A stretch of DNA of 64,000 nucleotides from Phanerochaete sordida. Taxonomy: Eukaryota; Basidiomycota; Agaricomycetes; Polyporales; Phanerochaetaceae. The stretch lies in NCBI GenBank assembly GCA_019973155.2, contig BPQB01000011.1:62001-126000 (forward strand). Direction: 5' to 3'. Shown piece by piece: positions 1-10,651 of the stretch; position 1 is the stretch's first letter, and every line of letters starts with the position of its first letter. The notes below the pieces were generated by a model. That model worked only from the letters and a program-made list of their open reading frames with translations, did no database searches and was not told the DNA's origin. The position numbers and the translations under genes were made by a program.

Positions 1-604
1 CATTTCCGCCGGTGCGGTAGCGCGTTGCAGCATGCGGGAGTTGGGGGAGATGGCGGACGCCGACGCAGGACTGTGTAACTACTGTTAGACTTTGTCTGGA
101 TTGCGCAGCATGGATTTTCGTAACCTCGAGATGTACGCTACGTACAGAATGAAGATTTTGAGCGCCGGGCCAGTGTGATGTCTGCCACCTCCGACTGCTA
201 TCGGCATAGCGAGAGAAGTACGAAGAACTTGCGTGCCGTCGGAAAGTACGAGATGCATCTGTGTGGGTCATGTGAGCCAAGCTAGAGAGAAATCTCTGCG
301 GAAACGATGACAACATTTATAGAATACGCGTCTGGGACGCACGCTACCCCTTCAAGGCAGTCCTGCGAGGCATGTAGCTCACTGTGAAAGGAGCGACACG
401 CTAGCAGAGACCAACTCCCGATCTGCGCTCGCCGCATCGGGAAACGCGATCACGTGGCACTCTAATTGCCCGCCATCACGGCCGGCGATCAAAAACGACG
501 CGCCCCACCCCAAGCGCGCACACAAAGTCGAACCTCGACGTCGCCGTCGCCACCGCACACGCTGAGCATGCCCCTGCCGTAGCCCGCACACACGAACGCC
601 GAGC
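1..604. other. Intergenic, no gene seen
   Basis: No reading frame here has family motifs or convincing splice structure. It holds the 5' flank of the plus-strand gene that begins at 605. No clear TATA box was recognised. Confidence 0.5.
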
Positions 605-1806
605 ATGCCGGGCCCAAAGAACACGAAGAAGAAGCGCAAGGCGCAGGCGAAGAAGGCGCGCGAGAAGGAGCGGCGCGCCGCCGAGGCTGCCTCCAAGCAC
701 GAGGAGCTGCCGGAGGTCGTGGAGGAGAGGTTCGGGGACGAGAGGTATGAGGAGAAGGACGAGGATGAGGAGAGCTTTAGGATCGTCGTTGAGGACACGG
801 ACCCGCCCCGCGAGCGCTACATGCCGCTCAAGTCGCAACCGCTGCGCTACGTCTCGCACCCGCCGAAGCCACACGCCCACACGCACCCGCCAGCATCCTT
901 CCGCGGGCGCCACGGCCCGCGCGACACCCCGCCCGCCTCGCCGTCGGCGCCTCCTAGCGCGTTCTCGAGCGAGACGTCCTCCCCCAATTCCGACGTGCGT
1001 GCACCCCAGGATCACGAGAGTGGGGACTCGGAGGGTGAGTATGGCGCGCCCGCGCCGCCGTGCGTCGAGGACCACGGCAACGGTCCGCACGTGCGCGATA
1101 TCCGTGCGTTCCTGCGCTCCCGCCTCTGCGCGCCGCCGTCCATGCACGACGACCTCTGCGCTGAGTTCGCGCGGGAGGAGGTGCGCGAGATGCTCGGCGC
1201 CGTTCTGCCCGAAGAGATGGCTCTGGTGCGTGTGCCACTGTCCCAGTGCTGCTTCCTGCTCACTTATAGGTGGGCAATGCAGATTGTGTGGCACAACAAA
1301 AGCAGGCACGCCGCGCGCATATGTCCAGCCTGTCGACGACTCTACCGCCTCGGCGAGCTCGTGCGCGAACCGCTGCTCGACGAACACTCGCCGCCGCCCA
1401 CACACGCCAACACCGACGCGGGCCCCGAATCCGAGCGGCGCCAGCGCGAGCAGGAGATCAGCGGCATCTGTACGTCCCCCTCCTCTAGCGTATGGCGCAC
1501 GCTGACCTGCGGCATGTGGCAGGCTCCGCGCTCTGCTTCATGCTCGTCGCGTACCGCTTCCCGGCGGCGATCCGGAGCACGTGGGGGCGCACGGCGGACG
1601 CGCTGAGCGACGCGACGTGGGCCGAGCTCGACGCGCCGCTCCCGCCGAACGCGGCCGACGACGGGCTCGGGTTCAGCATGGCGCTCAAGATGACGCGCTG
1701 CCCCGACCTCGGGCTCGCGCAGCTCTTCGGCGTCGAGAGCGGCGATGAGGAGGGCGGGGACGGTGAGGAGGAGGGCGAGAGTGAGGACGATGTTTTGGAA
1801 TATTAG
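605..1806 (+). CDS. Uncharacterised protein with basic N-terminus and acidic C-terminus
   Basis: Two exons, 605-1469 and 1523-1806, give a 382-residue protein. The intron starts GTACGT, contains CTGAC as a likely branch site and ends GCAG, and the phase is preserved across it. The first 30 residues are lysine/arginine-rich (KNTKKKRKAQAKKAREKER), consistent with a nuclear or nucleolar signal. A proline/serine-rich disordered stretch covers about residues 75-150. A folded-looking region from about 160 to 330 includes a CPAC motif (ICPACRRLYRLGE) that could bind metal. The last 25 residues are almost all Glu/Asp/Gly. I do not recognise the family. Reading phase and amino-acid composition make a real gene likely; its function is unknown. 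Confidence 0.75.
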
Positions 1807-1968
1807 GGATAATGGGAAGCGTCGGACTCGGATGGATCGCAATACCTGTAAGATAGCGCTTTGGACGTGCCTCGGACTATACCCGCAATAATGGAACCAC
1901 ACCAGTTATACAGTCACACATCGCATCGTCTTATATGCATACAAATACAACCCTTGCGCCACCCTTTC

Positions 1969-2466
1969 CTACCACGCCCGCCCCACCCCAACATCCGGCC
2001 TCACAGCAACACCACCGCCCCCGCGCCCAACATCCTGCACGCCCGCAGGCACGCCCGTCTGTTCCCCCGTCAGCGGCGACTCGGCGGCGCGGCGCACGCA
2101 ACGCACCTTCTTCTCCTGCCCGCGCGCGACCATCGCGGGGCTCCCGACGAGGCGCCCCGCGAGCTTCTCGGCCTCGCCGACGAGCCGCTGCCCCGCGCCC
2201 GGGCGCCCCGCCGCCGCGCCCGCGCCCGCACCTGCGCCCGCACCGACGCCAGTGTGGGTGCCAGCGTGTGTGCCAGCGTGTGTGCCAGCGTGCGCGCCGA
2301 GGCCCGCGACGCCCGTGATGCCCGTGGTCATGTTCGCGTTCGCGAGCTGCGTGTTCGCGGGGTCGTACCCGCCGTTCAGCGCGCCGCCGCCGAAGCGCCC
2401 GCCCGTCGGCGCGCCGGGGTGCGCGCCCGCCGCAGTCGTACCGGTGCCGGACTCTGTTCCTGCCAT
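1969..2466 (-). CDS. Glycine-rich protein, copy A of a tandem pair
   Basis: A single exon of 165 residues starting MAGTESGTGTT. The N-terminal half is Gly/Ala/Thr/His-rich low complexity and includes a GTHA repeat. It is followed by a conserved amphipathic block (GQRLVGEAEKLAGRLVGSP, then AMVARGQEKK) shared with the neighbouring gene. The block resembles CsbD-like or general stress proteins in style (E-K-x-A-G, then G-x-E-K-K), but I cannot assign a family. The copy reads through the point where copy B stops and ends about 30 residues later in low-complexity sequence, so its C-terminus may be an extended relic. The shared promoter and body show recent duplication. The role is unknown; small soluble stress-type proteins of this kind are common in fungi. 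Confidence 0.6.
   Translation of the reverse strand: MAGTESGTGTTAAGAHPGAPTGGRFGGGALNGGYDPANTQLANANMTTGITGVAGLGAHAGTHAGTHAGTHTGVGAGAGAGAGAAAGRPGAGQRLVGEAEKLAGRLVGSPAMVARGQEKKVRCVRRAAESPLTGEQTGVPAGVQDVGRGGGGVAVRPDVGVGRAW
2251..2298. repeat. In-frame 12-bp minisatellite (4 units)
   Basis: Four consecutive 12-bp units of the form AGYGTGKGTGCC lie inside the glycine-rich gene copy A. They code for repeated GTHA on the minus strand. The unit length is a multiple of three, so copy-number change would keep the frame. Copy B lacks this array. Confidence 0.75.
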
Positions 2467-2575
2467 GGTAGTTCGAAGTTGGAAGATTAAATGGGTAGTG
2501 AGAGTTGGGTGGGAGTGCGGTTTGCGAAGTAGAGAAGTTCTTGGAGATGGGGTTGGCTGCGCGCGGGCCCACGAG

Positions 2576-2616
2576 TTATATGCGCCTCGAAGGTTTGCGG
2601 GTGGGCAGCGTTCGTG
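2576..2616 (-). promoter_or_regulatory. Promoter of glycine-rich copy A
   Basis: On the minus strand a TATA-like element (ATATAA, 2576-2581) lies about 110 bp upstream of the ATG. Immediately upstream, 2583-2616 is a 34-bp block that matches 3689-3722 of copy B at 32 of 34 positions. Retention of this block after the surrounding spacer diverged suggests a functional upstream element. Confidence 0.5.
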
Positions 2617-2892
2617 ATGTGAAGCAGGTGGTGTAGATAACTACGACGTGGGCACTCGGGGCTGGCTGCGGCGCAGCGCCAGCCATCGTCGGCCCAACGG
2701 TCTAATGAATCACACCAGTGATAAGTACAGCAACACACGTCGCATCCCATTGTCCACGCGCATACAAATACAATCCGATCTCAAATATCATTTCCTCTAC
2801 CACCTGCGCCCCGTGCCGACGCCCGGCCCCGCAGCGGCGTTGCTGTTCCCGAGGCCGCCGGTGTTCTGCACGCCCGCAGGCATGCCCGTCTG

Positions 2893-3563
2893 CTACGCCG
2901 TCAGCGGCGACTCGGCGTCCCGGCGGAGGCAACGCACCTTCTTCTCCTGCCCGCGCGCGACCATCGCGGGGTTCCCCGCGAGGTGCCCCGCCATCTTCTC
3001 CGCCTCGCCGACGAGCCGCTGCCCCGCGCTCGGACGGCCCACCGTCGCGCCTGCGCCCGCGCCCGCGCCCAGGCCCGACACGCCGGTCATGCCGCCGTTG
3101 CCTGCGTTCGCGGGCAGGGTGTTCGCGGCGCTGTACCCGCCGTTCGTCGTGCCCCCGCCGAAGCCCCCGCCGGTGGTGGCGCCCGCGCCATGGCGGCCCG
3201 CGGCGGTGGTGCCCGCGGCGCCGGCTGTGCCGCCCCCGAGCGCGTCCGCGACGGCGTGCAGAGGGCCGCGACCGCCTGTGCCAACGCCGCCGGTCGTGCC
3301 AGTGGTGCCGTAGCCCGCGTTGTTGGTGCCGAGCCCGCCTGCTGTGCCGGTGCCGAGCCCGCCGCCGTGCGTGTGGCCTGCGCCGAGTCCGCCTCCGCCA
3401 GTGCCTGCGGCGCCGATGGCGGCGTCTTGCTCAGCGGTGCGCATGAGGCCGCCGCGGTGTGCACCCGCTGTGTGAAAGGTGAGAATCCGCGATGGAGGGA
3501 TGTAAGGGAGGACGTACTGTGGGTGCCATTCGCGAAGCCGGTGCCGAAGCCTGTGCCTGCCAT
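2893..3563 (-). CDS. Glycine-rich protein, copy B of a tandem pair
   Basis: Two exons, 3563-3518 and 3467-2893, give 206 residues. The intron starts GTACGT and ends CACACAG, and the joined frame reads GTHTGAHRGGLM. The protein is Gly/Thr/Ala-rich (many GTG and GLG triplets) for about 130 residues. It then carries the same conserved block as copy A (SAGQRLVGEAEKMAGHL, then NPAMVARGQEKK) and ends ESPLTA. Copy A has no intron near its start, so either copy A lost it or its 5' end was remodelled. It is about 430 bp upstream of copy A in the same orientation. The function is unknown; it is probably small, hydrophilic and stress-related. Confidence 0.65.
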
Positions 3564-3681
3564 GATATTTGGAGGTTCGAAAGTTAATGTGTCTGAGAGA
3601 GTTGTGTGGAAGTGAAGTCTGTGAAGTACAGAAGGTCGTGAAGAGTCGTGTGGATGGCTTGGCTCCGCGAGGGTCTCCGAG

Positions 3682-3722
3682 TTATATACGCCTCGAAGGT
3701 TTATGGGTGGGCAGCGTTCGTG
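3682..3722 (-). promoter_or_regulatory. Promoter of glycine-rich copy B
   Basis: A TATATAA box on the minus strand (3682-3688) lies about 120 bp upstream of the ATG at 3563. The adjacent block 3689-3722 is the counterpart of 2583-2616 upstream of copy A. Further upstream, 3751-3804 also resembles 2641-2698, so the duplicated segment extends into the distal promoter. Confidence 0.55.
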
Positions 3723-4674
3723 CGATGACGCGTGGTGATGTAGCTAGTACGACATGGACACTTGGGGCCAGCTGCGGTGCAGCGCGGGCTATCGTCGGCC
3801 CAGCGGGCGACTCGCGTGGCCATGGCTGGGGCGTGGTGGCGGCCGTGCGGTTTCGAGTGGCGCAAGATGCGTGCCGGGCGCCGCGCTGCGTGGCGCGCGC
3901 TATGCCACGTGGACAAGGCGCTTTAAAACTTGGGCGCCCCGCCGCCCCAACTTGCTGCGTGCCGACTCGCATGCCGACTCCGAAGCCAGTGGTTTGAGCG
4001 CGAGCTCTGCCGTCGTGTCCACACTGCCACGGAACAGATTACGTCACAAAGAGTTTTGAGTGAGTCGTGAAATGCCAAATTTTCTTGAATTCGGCATCTG
4101 GAAACCCAGAAATTACTTACGAGTTTGCCCATCGTTTTGCAGTGCTCTACACTCTCAAACTCTCAGACTCGCAGTGGATGTGCCCGTCGCACTGTTCTTG
4201 CAAGTGATTATGGATTACGCCGAGAAGCAGTTGAGAAGGTCGTTGTGGTGCTCGAGTACAGGCGAGGCTACCTGCATGATCTGTAAGCCTCTCCCCACAT
4301 CGCAAGGTTCACCGTCACAAATGGCTCACCTCCCGCCATCGCTGTAAGCCTGTATTCATGCTCGCTCGTACAGCAGCGCTACCGCGCGTGCTTCTGCACA
4401 TTCGTGGTGGATCCGATAACTTAACAGTGGTCAATAGCCCAAGCGCCCGCAGCGATGCCGCGCGGACGGCGACTGTTGCTGATGGGAAAGCTTCACGTGG
4501 AACATCCAGGCTGCACATGGACCGCCCTAACCGGCCCCGAGTCGGCACACACGGCCAGCCCCAGCCAGCCCTTCGCGGACGCATACCCCAGCTTGACGAC
4601 AACGTTCGTCTCGCCGCGCGTGCACCCCGCCCCGCGCCATCTCGCGCCATCCGGGGACCCCGCATCCGCCGCAG
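3723..4674. other. Intergenic, distal promoter duplicate then no gene seen
   Basis: The first 80 bases belong to the duplicated promoter region of the glycine-rich pair. The rest is the 5' flank of the plus-strand transporter that starts at 4675. No supported gene. Confidence 0.5.
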
Positions 4675-6787
4675 ATGGACTCGCATGACACACACAGCGA
4701 CGACGAGAAGGCCTCGCCCGCCGCGCCGCCGGCCGGGGCCAGCCCGCGCGATATCACGGGCACCGTACCAGAGTGCGGGGACGCGCCTCGCGGCGCCGTC
4801 GGGGCCCCCGCCGCGTACCGGCTCTACAGAAGACGCTTCGTGGGCGTCGTGGGCATTGTGGGTGCTCGTGTGCGGCGTGTGCCTGGCGGAATGCTGACCG
4901 AGGATCTGCTTCTGTGTCAGGTCCTCCTCAATGCCGTGGCGGCGATGCCGAATCCGTGGTATGGGCCCATCGCGAACAATGGTACGTGCACAGGTCACAC
5001 AAAGCTATTAGGTGCGCTGACCGACTGTGGGCACAGTCTCGAGCGACTTCGGGTTCACGCTCGACCAGGTCAACTGGCTGGGGAACGTGCTGAACCTTGT
5101 CTTCCTCCCCTCGTCCATCGTCGTACCCTTTGTTTGCAAACGGTTCAACATCAGGATCACCGTATGCGCCCAATCAGATCACTCCCGAGTGTGCACTGAC
5201 GACTCTCGTGGCGCAGTGTTATATTGCCACCTCTATCCTCGTCCTGTCCGCATGGATACGATACGCAGGCGTCGCACGCTCTCTGAACAGGCAGAGCGCG
5301 TACGCGCTCATGATGGTGGGCCAGGTCAGTACAATCCCGAAATCTGATGGCCCTGGCAAACGAGACCCTGACGATCGCCGTTCCCGCAGGTCCTCGCCGG
5401 TGTGGCGCAGCCCGCCTTCCAGGTCATCGGACCGCTCTACTCTGAGAGGTGGTTCGACTTGAAGTCTCGAACGACGATGACGATGCTGATGTCCATCGGT
5501 GAGCTCGTCAGTTGTCCTTTAGAAGTAGACCCAGCCTTACGCAGAGCAGCGAATCCTATCGGGAGCGGTCTCGCACAGTTAATTTCTCCCCTAAGCGGGT
5601 CACCGCGGTCCTCTGTAAGCCTGTCGCCACATACCTGTCCAGCCGCCCTTACGCCGACACGCCTCTAGATCCTAGTGCTCGCTGTCATCTGCACAGCAGT
5701 CATACCTTGTGCACTACTCGTGGGTAACGCTCCACCTACGCCACCAAGTACGCCCTCACCAGTGCACATCCACGTCCTTCCTGACGCTCTTTCCAGCCTA
5801 CGCTGCGTCGCAGCCAAGCCCACCATTCACGTCACTTGTCCGCGCCGTCCTCGGCCGGGAGCCGACCGACCGCCCGACGTACATGAGTCTGCGCGAGCGT
5901 CTCGACCTCGCGATCCTGACGCTCAACTTCGGCGTGCTCGTTGGCGCGTATGTGCCCCTTTCTCCCCTCTCCCGAACACGCATATGCTCACACTTCGCCA
6001 GCGTGACCTCCTTTGCAATCCTCACGAACCAAGACCTCGTGCGCCTCCATTCTCCCGCTTTTCTCGTCAATGCTGACCGCGGCGCCAGGCGCCGTACGGC
6101 TACTCGAGCGACACGTCCGGCTTCATGGGCGCGACGCTGCTGCTCGCGGGGCTCGTGTGCGCGCTCGTCACCGCGCCGCTCTTCGACCGCGTGCTCACGC
6201 ACCACCTCGCGCGCACCTGCCACGCGCTCTGCCCCGCGCTCGGCGCGCTCTGGCTGAGCCTCGTCTGGGCCGGTGCGTCCGCCTGCCCGCTCACCGTCTT
6301 CCCGATGCTCATGTCTGTGTGCGGCACAGTGAAGGAGAACAACACTGGCGGGCTCTTCGCCATCATGGCGCTCATCGGCGCCGGCTCCGTCACGCTCCTC
6401 CCCGTCGCGCTCGAGCTCGCCGTCGAGGTGACGCGCAACGCGGACGGGAGCGCCGCCGTGCTGTGGTTCGCGTGCGTCGCCCACCCTTCCACGCCCTCCC
6501 CTACCTAATCGTAACCCCACCTCAGCGGCAACCTCATGAGCATCACATGCGTGCTCTCAGAGGGTGCGCTGCGCGCCGGCCCCGACGCGCACCCGCCGCT
6601 GAACATGCGGCGGGCGTTGATCTTCCAGGGCGCGCTGGTGTGCGGCGCAGTTGTCACCATTGCGGGTCTGCGGGGGCGTCAGGCGCGCCGCGAGATGGAT
6701 GAGCGCGTGCTGCGCGAGGGCGTCGAGATGCAGGTCGTCGAGCACGACTGGGAGCAGGGGAAGGGCGGGAGTGGTGAGTCGACGTGA
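4675..6787 (+). CDS. FLVCR/SLC49-like major facilitator, tandem copy 1
   Basis: Twelve exons: 4675-4857, 4921-4981, 5037-5161, 5217-5324, 5390-5498, 5550-5614, 5669-5747, 5797-5947, 6002-6038, 6089-6272, 6330-6471 and 6526-6787. All phases agree and give 501 residues. A hydrophilic N-terminus precedes the first membrane helix (YRLYRRRFVGVVGI). Blocks typical of FLVCR-type MFS carriers follow: VNWLGNV, AWIRYAG, VGQVLAGVAQPAFQV, GPLYSERWF with TTMTMLMS, and ANPIGSGLAQLISP. About 12 membrane segments are expected, with an acidic cytosolic tail. Animal family members carry haem, choline or ethanolamine across membranes; the fungal substrate is not inferable here. Copy 2 follows 1.1 kb downstream on the same strand, and copy 3 lies at 56.3 kb. 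This is the most GC-rich of the three. Confidence 0.88.
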
Positions 6788-7886
6788 CTCCTACGGTCTC
6801 TCTTCTAACCGGTAGGGAGCAGGCAGCGGCGAGCCGAAGGAGTGACTGGGACGGGCCGTGTTTCGCATTTTTTGTTACTGTTGTCCGAATGGAAGGTTTT
6901 GGGGATACCCGCCCCGTGGCGCTAACAATTTTGCGCAGTTTGAGCTCGCCTTCATTCATGGGCAATGTACGCCGCGACGCAGCAATGTCTTCGCTTCGGC
7001 TGCTGCGGAGACGGCCCGTCGTAGATCAAAGCGTGGCTATCCCCTGCTATCGCTGGCGGAAGTACAGTTCTTCCTTCTGCGCAACAATGCACGCTGTCTG
7101 TGTCATACACAGCCATGAATGCCCTCAGAAGGTCAGTCACCGCTCAGCTCTCACATGAAGTCTTTCAATCACTGAGAACTCATCCGCCTTGTCAATGACG
7201 ATTAGCAGATTTGCCATGCATGTGCGCATATGGCATTTGGTTCCCTGCGAGTCCCAAAATATCTTCTCATCGCTGCTCATGATCGTACGACTCTGCTGCG
7301 TTTGCTTGGCGGACACCGCGGGGTACCCTTGCTTCGCTTAGAGCAGAGTGAGGCACAAAAGCCGCGTGTGGTTTGCAAGAGAGAAGTACGTGATTGGGGT
7401 CTCCGCAGTTCAGAAGCAAGCTGATGCGCTCTCTTTGGTCATCCAAGTGGAGCGGAAGACTGGGCCTCGAGGCTTGGCAAACGACCCCGGCGCGAGAAAG
7501 CTGTGTGCATCCGGCAACGCCTGCTGGTTGAGCAGCAACAGAGAACTTATGCTCTACGGCATCTATGGTCGATCGCATGAAGAAGCAGCGGAAGGGCCGA
7601 ACTGTCAGCAGCGTCGGTCACGATGCGCACACACGGCGGCGAAGAGTTTGCTGATGGAAGGTATAGGCTCTATGCGGAGCGCTTGCCTTCGCACGATCCT
7701 CGCAGGGTCACACCAGGCCGGGCCATCGGTGCGCATGTCGGTACCCGCCAACAAACACAGGACTGCGCCTCAGAGCGGAGGAGTACGACCTATAACCTCC
7801 GCGGCTGGGCCCAGCCCGACAACATTGTACGCCCCGCCGCCCCGGCCTCCTCGACCTCGTGTCATCCGGATACGCGCTTGCCTGCG
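6788..7886. other. Intergenic between tandem transporters, no gene seen
   Basis: Separates transporter copies 1 and 2. Open frames here show no family motifs and no shared structure with the flanks. It presumably holds the terminator of copy 1 and the promoter of copy 2. Confidence 0.5.
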
Positions 7887-9995
7887 ATGGACTCAGGCGA
7901 CACACGGAGTAGCAGCGAGAAAGCGTCCGTCACGACGCCCGCAGGAAGCAGTCTGCGCGATGCCGCGGACACTATGCCCCAGTGCGCTGGCGCACCCCCC
8001 GTCGGGGCTCCCGTCGAGTACCGGCTCTATAAACGGCGCTTTGTAGGCGTGGTGGGCTTTGTGGGTGCCCATGTGCGATATGTTCCTGGATGAACGCTAA
8101 TCGATGATTTGCTCCTCCGCTACAGATGCTGCTCAACATCGTCGCGGCGATGCCTAACCCGTGGTACGGGCCTATTGCGAATAACGGTACGCGCTTTCTG
8201 CGCCCTTCATGCTGCACTCCCTTGTTCATTGAAATTGTATCGCAGTGTCCAAAGACTTCGGATTTACCCTCGACCAAGTGAACTGGCTCGGGAACGTGCT
8301 GAACGTCGTCTTTGTCCCGTCAGCCCTCCTCGTACCCATCGTTTGCAGACGCTTCGACATCCGCATTACCGTATGTTCCTCAGTTCTCGGTAACGAACCT
8401 GAACTGACAACCTTCATCGGGCAGTGCTACATTGCGAGTTTTATCTTCGTCATCGCCGCATGGATACGGTACGCAGGTGTCGCGCCCTCCTTGAACAAGG
8501 AGGGCTCGTACGCGATCATGCTGGTTGGCCAGGTAGGTTATGACATGAAGCTCATACGCCTGGAAGATTGAGATGCTGGACTGAGCGTTACCGTAGATCA
8601 TCACAGGTGTGGTGCATCCTACCTTCCAGGTCCTGGCCCCTGCCTACTCAGAGCGATGGTTCGATGCGAAGTCCAGAACGACAATGACGATGTTCATGTC
8701 GATCGGTAAGCTTCTTTTTCTTTCGCTACGAGACGCTGCTGACAACGAACAGCAAATCCTGTTGGCGGTGCCATCGCACAGCTCATATCCCCACACAGCT
8801 CGACGCCACAATTCTCCGTAAGTCGCCTACCGCTACCACTTCCGACGGCTACTGAAGCACTGTCAGCTCCTCGTGCTGGCGATTATCTCCACGGCAGTCA
8901 TGCCATGCGCCTTGCTCATACTAAACGCGCCTCCCACGCCGCCGAGTACGCACCACGCACTCTGCATCACCTTCCTTGCTGACGCTGTCGCAGCATATGC
9001 CGCCTCGCAGCCGCGCCCACCTTTTATGTCGCTCGTGCGTGCTCTCTCCGGCAGGGAGCCGCGCGACCGGCCAACGTACATGACTCTGCGCGAGCGCATC
9101 GACTTCGCAATCCTGACGCTGAACTTTGGTGTGCTCGTCGGGGCGTACGTCTTTTCTCCGCGCATTTACTCGCCTGCTCACCCGTCCTTGCCAGCGTGAA
9201 CTCTTACACACTCCTTTCGGACCAAATTCTCGTACGCCATTCCTAGTAGCCAATTGTATACCGTCTCACGCTGCTCCCCAGGCACCTTACGGATATCAGA
9301 GCCACACCTCTGGCCTCATGGGCGCGACCATTCTCATATCGGGTGTCGTGTGCGCCCTGGTGACGTCCCCACTCTCGGACCGTGTGTTCACGCACCATAC
9401 TGCGTTAATGTGCAAAATCATCTGCCCTACCCTCGGTGTGCTCTGGCTCAGTCTCATATGGGCTGGTGCGTACCTAGTGGTACCCTCCTGCCCGAAACTG
9501 TGACGCTGACGGATGCTATCTGCCTGCATACAGTCAAGCCGAACGACGCCGGCGGAATGTTCGCCATCATGGCGCTCATTGGCGGATGCTCCATCACCCT
9601 CCTGCCTCTTGCGCTCGAGCTCGCCATCGAGCTGACGCGCAACGCGTCCGGGAGCGTCGCGCTGCAGTGGTTCGCGTACGCCCACCCCACTATCCCTCCA
9701 GTTCCGCCACACTGACCGTATTGATAGAGGCAACCTCATGGGCGTCATCTTCGTTCACACCGCAGGGGCGCTGCGCGCAGGCCCCGACGCGAACCCGCCG
9801 CTGAACATGCACCGCGCGCTGATCTTCCTGGGTGCGTTTGTCTGCAGTGCTGTCGTCACTATCTTCGGACTGCGCGGGCGCCAGGCGCGTCGCGAGATGG
9901 ACGAGCGCGTGTTACGCGAGGGCGTCGAGATGCAGGTTGTGGAGTGTGACTGGGAGCAGGGAAAGGGCGAGAAGAGCGATGTGTCGAAGCAGTGA
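7887..9995 (+). CDS. FLVCR/SLC49-like major facilitator, tandem copy 2
   Basis: Twelve exons: 7887-8060, 8126-8186, 8246-8370, 8425-8532, 8597-8705, 8753-8817, 8867-8945, 8994-9144, 9195-9231, 9282-9465, 9534-9675 and 9728-9995, giving 500 residues. Every internal exon has the same length as in copy 1 (61, 125, 108, 109, 65, 79, 151, 37, 184 and 142 nt). The start, MDSGDTRSS, parallels MDSHDTHSD of copy 1. Landmarks are YRLYKRRFVGVVGF, DFGFTLDQVNWLGNV, AWIRYAGVAPSLNKEG, PAYSERWFDAKSRTTM and the C-terminal REMDERVLREGVEMQVVE. It looks intact; exon 5 uses a TAG acceptor. Codon third positions are less GC-rich than in copy 1. It is a multi-pass membrane transporter of unknown substrate. Confidence 0.88.
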
Positions 9996-10651
9996 TGAAC
10001 GCCTTCTATGCTGCCTACTCTACGGCCAGTGGTGCGAGAATGGACATTCCGCGCGTTACCCCTATGACACCTGTTCGCATCGCCTCATGCTGCGTTTCGA
10101 CATTCGGCATGTAGTCACAATTCTCATGCTTATCGGCCCCGGGGTCTGAGGAGTGTAAAGAGAGAGCGCCCGCAGATGCGGTACGAACGGTTCTCACACT
10201 TTTTTTGACGGTAACGAAAATCTTATCCAGCGGTGTACAGTACATCTAACATCGCTGTATGTCCTGTTCCAATTTGGTCAACACGCTCTCAGGCGAGTGT
10301 TTCATTTGGCGTCTCGCATCTCTTGGAACAGATTATAACTGATGAGATACAGACCACAGCAATCGACGTTTGAACGTGTGCTTATCTTGTGAGATCTGAG
10401 CTCCAATATCCATAAGCAGAGGCCGTACACCGTTAGACATATTCTAGAGGAAGCACGATCTATCAAGGGATGTCAGTAGGCTAGGAATATATAACACGGG
10501 CACACTGTGGTCGTCTATGTCCGGTCCTGCCTTGTGGCCAGAACTTACTTGGCCGAAGCTGGTACGTACTGAGCTCTTCTGTCTACGCCAATAGCTCACA
10601 ACCTATGCTGCAGGTCGCGACTCACGTCTTTGATAGCGCCTCTTGTCAGCC
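9996..10651. other. Intergenic, no gene seen
   Basis: AT-richer spacer between transporter copy 2 and the DUF6533 gene. No supported reading frame. It contains the 5' flank of the next gene. Confidence 0.5.

Noticed and set aside
379..1405. Long minus-strand open frames opposite the first gene
   Set aside because: Arg/Ala-rich shadows of the GC-rich plus-strand exons; no motifs or start context.
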